Shown here one piece after another: positions 61,087 to 64,000 of a stretch of DNA of 64,000 nt. The stretch lies in the NCBI RefSeq assembly GCF_002216855.1, contig NZ_CP022355.1, positions 372,001 through 436,000 of the forward strand, in the 5' to 3' direction. This DNA comes from Paraphotobacterium marinum (GTDB taxonomy: Bacteria > Pseudomonadota > Gammaproteobacteria > Enterobacterales > Vibrionaceae). Under the pieces are notes generated by a model. It ran no database searches. It was not told the DNA's origin and saw only the letters and a program-made list of their open reading frames with translations. A program made the translations under genes and the position numbers. Each line of letters begins with the position of its first letter. Within the stretch, counting starts at the first letter, position 1.

Positions 61087-61793
61087 CTAAATTAAAGTCA
61101 AAGGATTATCGCTAATTATCCCATTAACACCCCACTTTAAAAGTTTATTACTCAGATGTTTGTCGTTGATAGTGTAACAATAAACAAAAAATCATTCTTT
61201 AAAACTCTCAAACATTGCTCTTTCTTTAAAAGGTGACCATCACAAATAATAGTTTTGCTACAAAGGTTTGAACATAAATTTTGCCAATTTGGGGGAACTT
61301 TTTCAAATAAACAACCAATATTAATTTTTGAATCAATTCTTTTAATACTCGATAAAATGTTTTGATTAAAACTACTTATAATCAATTTATTATAATTAAA
61401 TTCTGCTTCTTTAATAACGTCTAATATAACTTTTACCGAATCATCATTTTCTTCTTCTTTAATTTCTAAATTCAGTTTTAAATTTAATCTTTTTATTAAA
61501 AATAACACTTCCTTTAAGGTCATTAATTTTTCTTTTTTAAATTTTGGAGAAAACCAAGAACCAATATCTGTTGTACTTACCTCTTGATAGAAATAACTTT
61601 TAACTCTTCCCGAAATATTAGTACAACGATCGAAAGTAAAGTCATGAAAAACAATAGGAACTAAATCTCTGAGTGTCATAACATCTATTTCTATTGATCC
61701 GATGCCGGCTTTCTTTGCCGCCTTAATACTAGCAGCTGTATTTTCGGGATAAATTTTTGATATGCCTCTATGAGCAATAAACTTATCTAACAT
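61087..61793 (-). pseudogene. ugpQ: Glycerophosphodiester phosphodiesterase (UgpQ-like), one frameshift
   Basis: Cytoplasmic GDPD-family enzyme (no signal peptide) that hydrolyses glycerophosphodiesters to glycerol-3-phosphate and an alcohol. Catalytic elements: AHRGISKIYPENTAASI, SIEIDVMTLRDLVPIVFHD (Glu/Asp metal ligands and His), and LNLEIKEE. The frame breaks at A6 61186-61191; one added base gives FFVYCYTINDKHLSNKLLKWG, GIISDNPLTLI and a stop at 61087. The repaired protein is 235 residues, close to 247 in E. coli. It is 51 bases from csrD and probably moved here; I do not know this neighbourhood from relatives. Confidence 0.87.
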
Positions 61794-62097
61794 AAAAAAT
61801 CCAGATATTTACCATTAATTTAATTGAAATAATTTTAAATATACAATACCAGTTTATATTTAATGATAATCTAAATAAAGTACATAAAAAAAGAACCATT
61901 TGCTTCATAGATCTTTTTATAATTAATTTATTTAATAAAAAACAATAAATTCACACATTATTTTTCAACATTTTTTTAAAAGAAAATAAAAAAGGCCTGT
62001 ATAACTTATATATAGTCACAAAAAGTATGTATAACATGTAATGTATGAATACTAACTGTTTTTATCATAATGTTCATTTATCTTTGAAATGCCATGT
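61794..62097. other. AT-rich gap with no recognisable gene
   Basis: Between ugpQ and a small membrane reading frame I see no open frame with homology, no tRNA and no clear hairpin. The stretch is dominated by A/T runs. A piece reading AAAAAAGGCCTGTATAA at about 61988 resembles one arm of the ssb terminator, without a partner. It may be a decayed gene or plain spacer. Confidence 0.6.
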
Positions 62098-62298
62098 TTA
62101 AATTGAAAAAACCCTTCCTGCATATGGTAGTCTATTTAAAATAATACCTAAGATAAAAGAGCCTATAGTCGCAAGAGCAGCAATAAATAATGTTAAAGCC
62201 CATGGGTTCCAGGATACAGCGGGCTGAAAAAAATAAAATAAGCCATTTAAAAATATAAATTGAATTACAGATGCTGGAAAAAAAATCCGAACTCACAT
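62098..62298 (-). pseudogene. Small membrane-protein reading frame downstream of ssb, start broken
   Basis: On the minus strand a frame ending at 62098 reads SVIQFIFLNGLFYFFQPAVS, then NPWALTLFIAALATIGSFIL and GIILNRLPYAGRVFSI. This gives two hydrophobic segments, unlikely as noise because codon use is gene-like and G/A residues are frequent in the second segment. Its only in-frame ATG (62298) is followed at once by TGA; a run of eight T (62278-62285 on the plus strand as A) lies nearby. It could be a small two-helix membrane protein whose start is miscalled, or the tail of a larger lost transporter. I do not recognise it. Confidence 0.35.
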
Positions 62299-62310
62299 GG
62301 TTACGGATAA

Positions 62311-62340
62311 AATAAAAGGCCTGTTAAACAGGCCTTTATC
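62311..62340 (-). terminator. Rho-independent terminator after ssb
   Basis: Perfect 10-bp stem AAAGGCCTGT / ACAGGCCTTT (62315-62324 and 62328-62337), three-base loop, followed by TATTTT on the minus strand, 34 bases after the ssb stop. It is the strongest GC hairpin in the area. Confidence 0.85.
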
Positions 62341-62373
62341 AGATTTATCTACATTTTTTGAGTTTGTTAAAGT

Positions 62374-62889
62374 CTAGAATGGAATATCATCATCAAAATC
62401 AAATGATGATTCGTCAAAATCTGGCTTATTTTCTTGTTTTTTAGGTGCTGAATTTTCAAAAGAGTTATTTGCTGATGAATTCATACTTTGTTGTTGCATA
62501 TTTGGAGAATTAAATTGAGGTTGCTGATTATTAGTTGCCCTTCCTCCAATCATTTGCATAGTTCCATTATAACCCTGAACAACAACTTCAGTACTATACC
62601 TATCTTGTCCTGATTGATCTTGCCACTTACGTGTTTGTAATTGACCCTCAACGTATACTTGTGAGCCTTTTTTCAGGTACTCACCTGCAATTTCAGCTAA
62701 TTTCCCATATAGAGTTACTCTATGCCACTCGGTTTTATCACGCTGTTCACCAGTGTTTTTATCTTTCCAAGATTCAGAAGTAGCTAAAGTTATGTTTGCT
62801 ACTGCACTACCATTAGGTAGGTATCTTACTTCGGGATCACCACCTAAATTACCAACCAGTATAACTTTATTTATACCTCTGCTAGCCAT
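62374..62889 (-). CDS. ssb: Single-stranded DNA-binding protein
   Basis: Essential tetrameric OB-fold protein of replication, repair and recombination. The start [23 protein letters not shown] at 62889 has GGAGAG upstream; in-frame codons to 62925 are not family-like. Seen: [43 protein letters not shown], and [21 protein letters not shown] Gln/Asn-rich linker follows, and then the acidic partner-binding tip FDFDDDIPF. There are 171 residues. It diverges from uvrA, the usual gammaproteobacterial pair; no LexA box is visible between them. Confidence 0.98.
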   Translation of the reverse strand: MASRGINKVILVGNLGGDPEVRYLPNGSAVANITLATSESWKDKNTGEQRDKTEWHRVTLYGKLAEIAGEYLKKGSQVYVEGQLQTRKWQDQSGQDRYSTEVVVQGYNGTMQMIGGRATNNQQPQFNSPNMQQQSMNSSANNSFENSAPKKQENKPDFDESSFDFDDDIPF

Positions 62890-63076
62890 ATCTCTCTCCA
62901 TCAATAGGTTGTTTGAAAATTTCAATATATTTTAATCAATTTATTAAAAATGCTCAATACTTAATAAATAATTGACTATACTTTTATTTATTTTTGTATT
63001 TATTTTTTTTATATCAAATTATAAGTTTTTATTTTATGATATTGATTATATAAAACATTTAATTTTTGAAAATAAG

Positions 63077-64000
63077 ATGAAATTCATTGAAATAAAAGGT
63101 GCCAAAACTCATAATTTAAAAAATATTGATGTTAAAATACCAAGAAATAAATTGGTGGTTATTACTGGTCTTTCTGGTTCTGGAAAATCCTCTTTAGCCT
63201 TTGATACATTATATGCCGAAGGACAGAGAAAATACGTAGAATCATTATCATCTTATGCTAGACAATTTTTATCTTTAATGGATAAACCCGATGTTGAACA
63301 TATTGAGGGTCTATCTCCTGCAATTTCAATCGAACAAAAATCTACTTCTCATAATCCTCGCTCAACTGTTGGAACAGTTACAGAAATATATGATTATTTG
63401 AGAGTTCTATATGCTAGAGCTGGAGAGGCTAAGTGCCCCAAACATAATGTTGATCTCAAAGCTCAATCGATTACTCAAATGATTGATAAAATACTCGCAT
63501 TACCAGAAAATAAAAAGTTTATGATTTTATCTCCTATTGTGAGAAATCAAAAAGGGGAGCACAAGAAGCTCTTAATGGAACTTCAGACAAAGGGTTTTAT
63601 TAGGGGTCGTTTAAATAAAAATATTCATCCACTAGATGAGTTTCCAGTTTTAAACCCAAAACAAAAAAATAACATAGACATCGTTATTGACCGATTTAAA
63701 ATTAAGCCAGATATTAAAGATAGACTGGCTGATTCTCTGGAAACATGTCTAGATTTATCCTCAGGTATCGCAATTATTGCGGCAATGGATGATAATTCTT
63801 TTCAAGATATAATCCTATCCAACAAATATGCGTGTCCCCTATGCGACTATACTATACCAGAACTTGAACCTAGAAATTTTTCATTCAATAACCCTATTGG
63901 TGCTTGTAATGTGTGCGGTGGGCTTGGAGTAGAACAATACTTTGATCCCGTAAGAATTATACCTAATGATCAATTGTCCATTTCACAAGGAGCAATCAAA
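63077..64000 (+). CDS. uvrA: UvrABC excinuclease subunit A (5' part, cut by window edge)
   Basis: Damage-sensing ABC ATPase of nucleotide excision repair. The first 308 residues are in the window. Seen: [19 protein letters not shown], Walker [19 protein letters not shown] (about residues 29-46), [41 protein letters not shown], and the UvrB-binding region. Next come the first zinc-finger cysteines (YACPLCDY ... GACNVCGG) and [15 protein letters not shown]. All are standard for UvrA. The remaining two thirds, with the second ATPase, lie beyond base 64000. No frameshift occurs in the visible part. Confidence 0.98.
   Translation, partial: MKFIEIKGAKTHNLKNIDVKIPRNKLVVITGLSGSGKSSLAFDTLYAEGQRKYVESLSSYARQFLSLMDKPDVEHIEGLSPAISIEQKSTSHNPRSTVGTVTEIYDYLRVLYARAGEAKCPKHNVDLKAQSITQMIDKILALPENKKFMILSPIVRNQKGEHKKLLMELQTKGFIRGRLNKNIHPLDEFPVLNPKQKNNIDIVIDRFKIKPDIKDRLADSLETCLDLSSGIAIIAAMDDNSFQDIILSNKYACPLCDYTIPELEPRNFSFNNPIGACNVCGGLGVEQYFDPVRIIPNDQLSISQGAIK

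Noticed and set aside
61794-62097. tRNA or small RNA gene in the gap downstream of ssb
   Set aside because: No cloverleaf, CCA end or GC-containing hairpin could be found, only A/T runs.

Overview
The window comes from an AT-rich genome (roughly 30 % G+C by eye, not counted). Its gene order is that of a gammaproteobacterium: pdhR-aceEF, nadC-(pilD)-coaE-zapD-yacG-mutT-secA-lpxC, a complete dcw cluster, rnpB, lpoA-diaA-dolP, sspBA-petCBA-rpsI-rplM, zapE/zapG-degQ-degS, murA-ibaG-mla, lptCAB-rpoN-rapZ, yhdP-rng-mreDCB-csrD and ssb/uvrA. The chain uvrA-ssb-...-csrD-mreBCD is, from memory, the Vibrionales/Alteromonadales arrangement, in which MSHA pilus genes normally lie between csrD and mreB. 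Here those genes are gone. Many other usual neighbours are also missing (pilABC, mraZ, yraN, mlaB, kdsDC, hpf/ptsN, tldD/pmbA, maf). This fits a reduced, probably host-associated member of that group, but the species cannot be fixed from the window.

Layout. 1-4.7 kb: pyruvate dehydrogenase and its repressor PdhR, with a PdhR box in front of pdhR. 4.7-9 kb: ampD, nadC, pilD, coaE, zapD, a very small yacG and mutT. 9-28 kb: secA, lpxC and the dcw peptidoglycan/division cluster from ftsZ back to rsmH, all on the minus strand. 28.1-28.4 kb: a shortened RNase P RNA directly ahead of the dcw cluster. 28.5-37 kb: rsmI, lpoA, diaA, dolP, sspBA, the cytochrome bc1 operon and rplM-rpsI. 37-41 kb: zapE, zapG and two HtrA proteases. 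41-51.6 kb: murA, Mla lipid transport, the Lpt genes, sigma-54, rapZ, a D,D-carboxypeptidase and darP. 51.6-61.8 kb: yhdP, rng, mreDCB, csrD and a GDPD phosphodiesterase. 61.8-64 kb: a gene-poor gap, ssb and the start of uvrA.

The genes form a coherent cell-envelope set: peptidoglycan precursor synthesis (murA-murG, mraY), septation (ftsL/I/W/Q/A/Z, zapD/E/G), elongation (mreBCD), LPS synthesis and export (lpxC, lptCAB), outer-membrane lipid balance (mla, yhdP, dolP), envelope stress proteases (degQ, degS) and protein export (secA). Around them lie respiration, translation and repair genes.

The main oddity is that 12 of 62 protein genes are interrupted, at 18 sites. Every site can be repaired by adding exactly one base, and 17 of the 18 lie in runs of A or T. 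The protein downstream is well conserved in the new frame each time. Essential genes (murG, murD, murF, lptA, lptB) are included. Either the consensus sequence under-calls homopolymers, or this organism lives with shortened A/T tracts that are read through by slippage. I found no CRISPR array, insertion sequence, prophage, tRNA gene or recognisable new defence or biosynthetic system.
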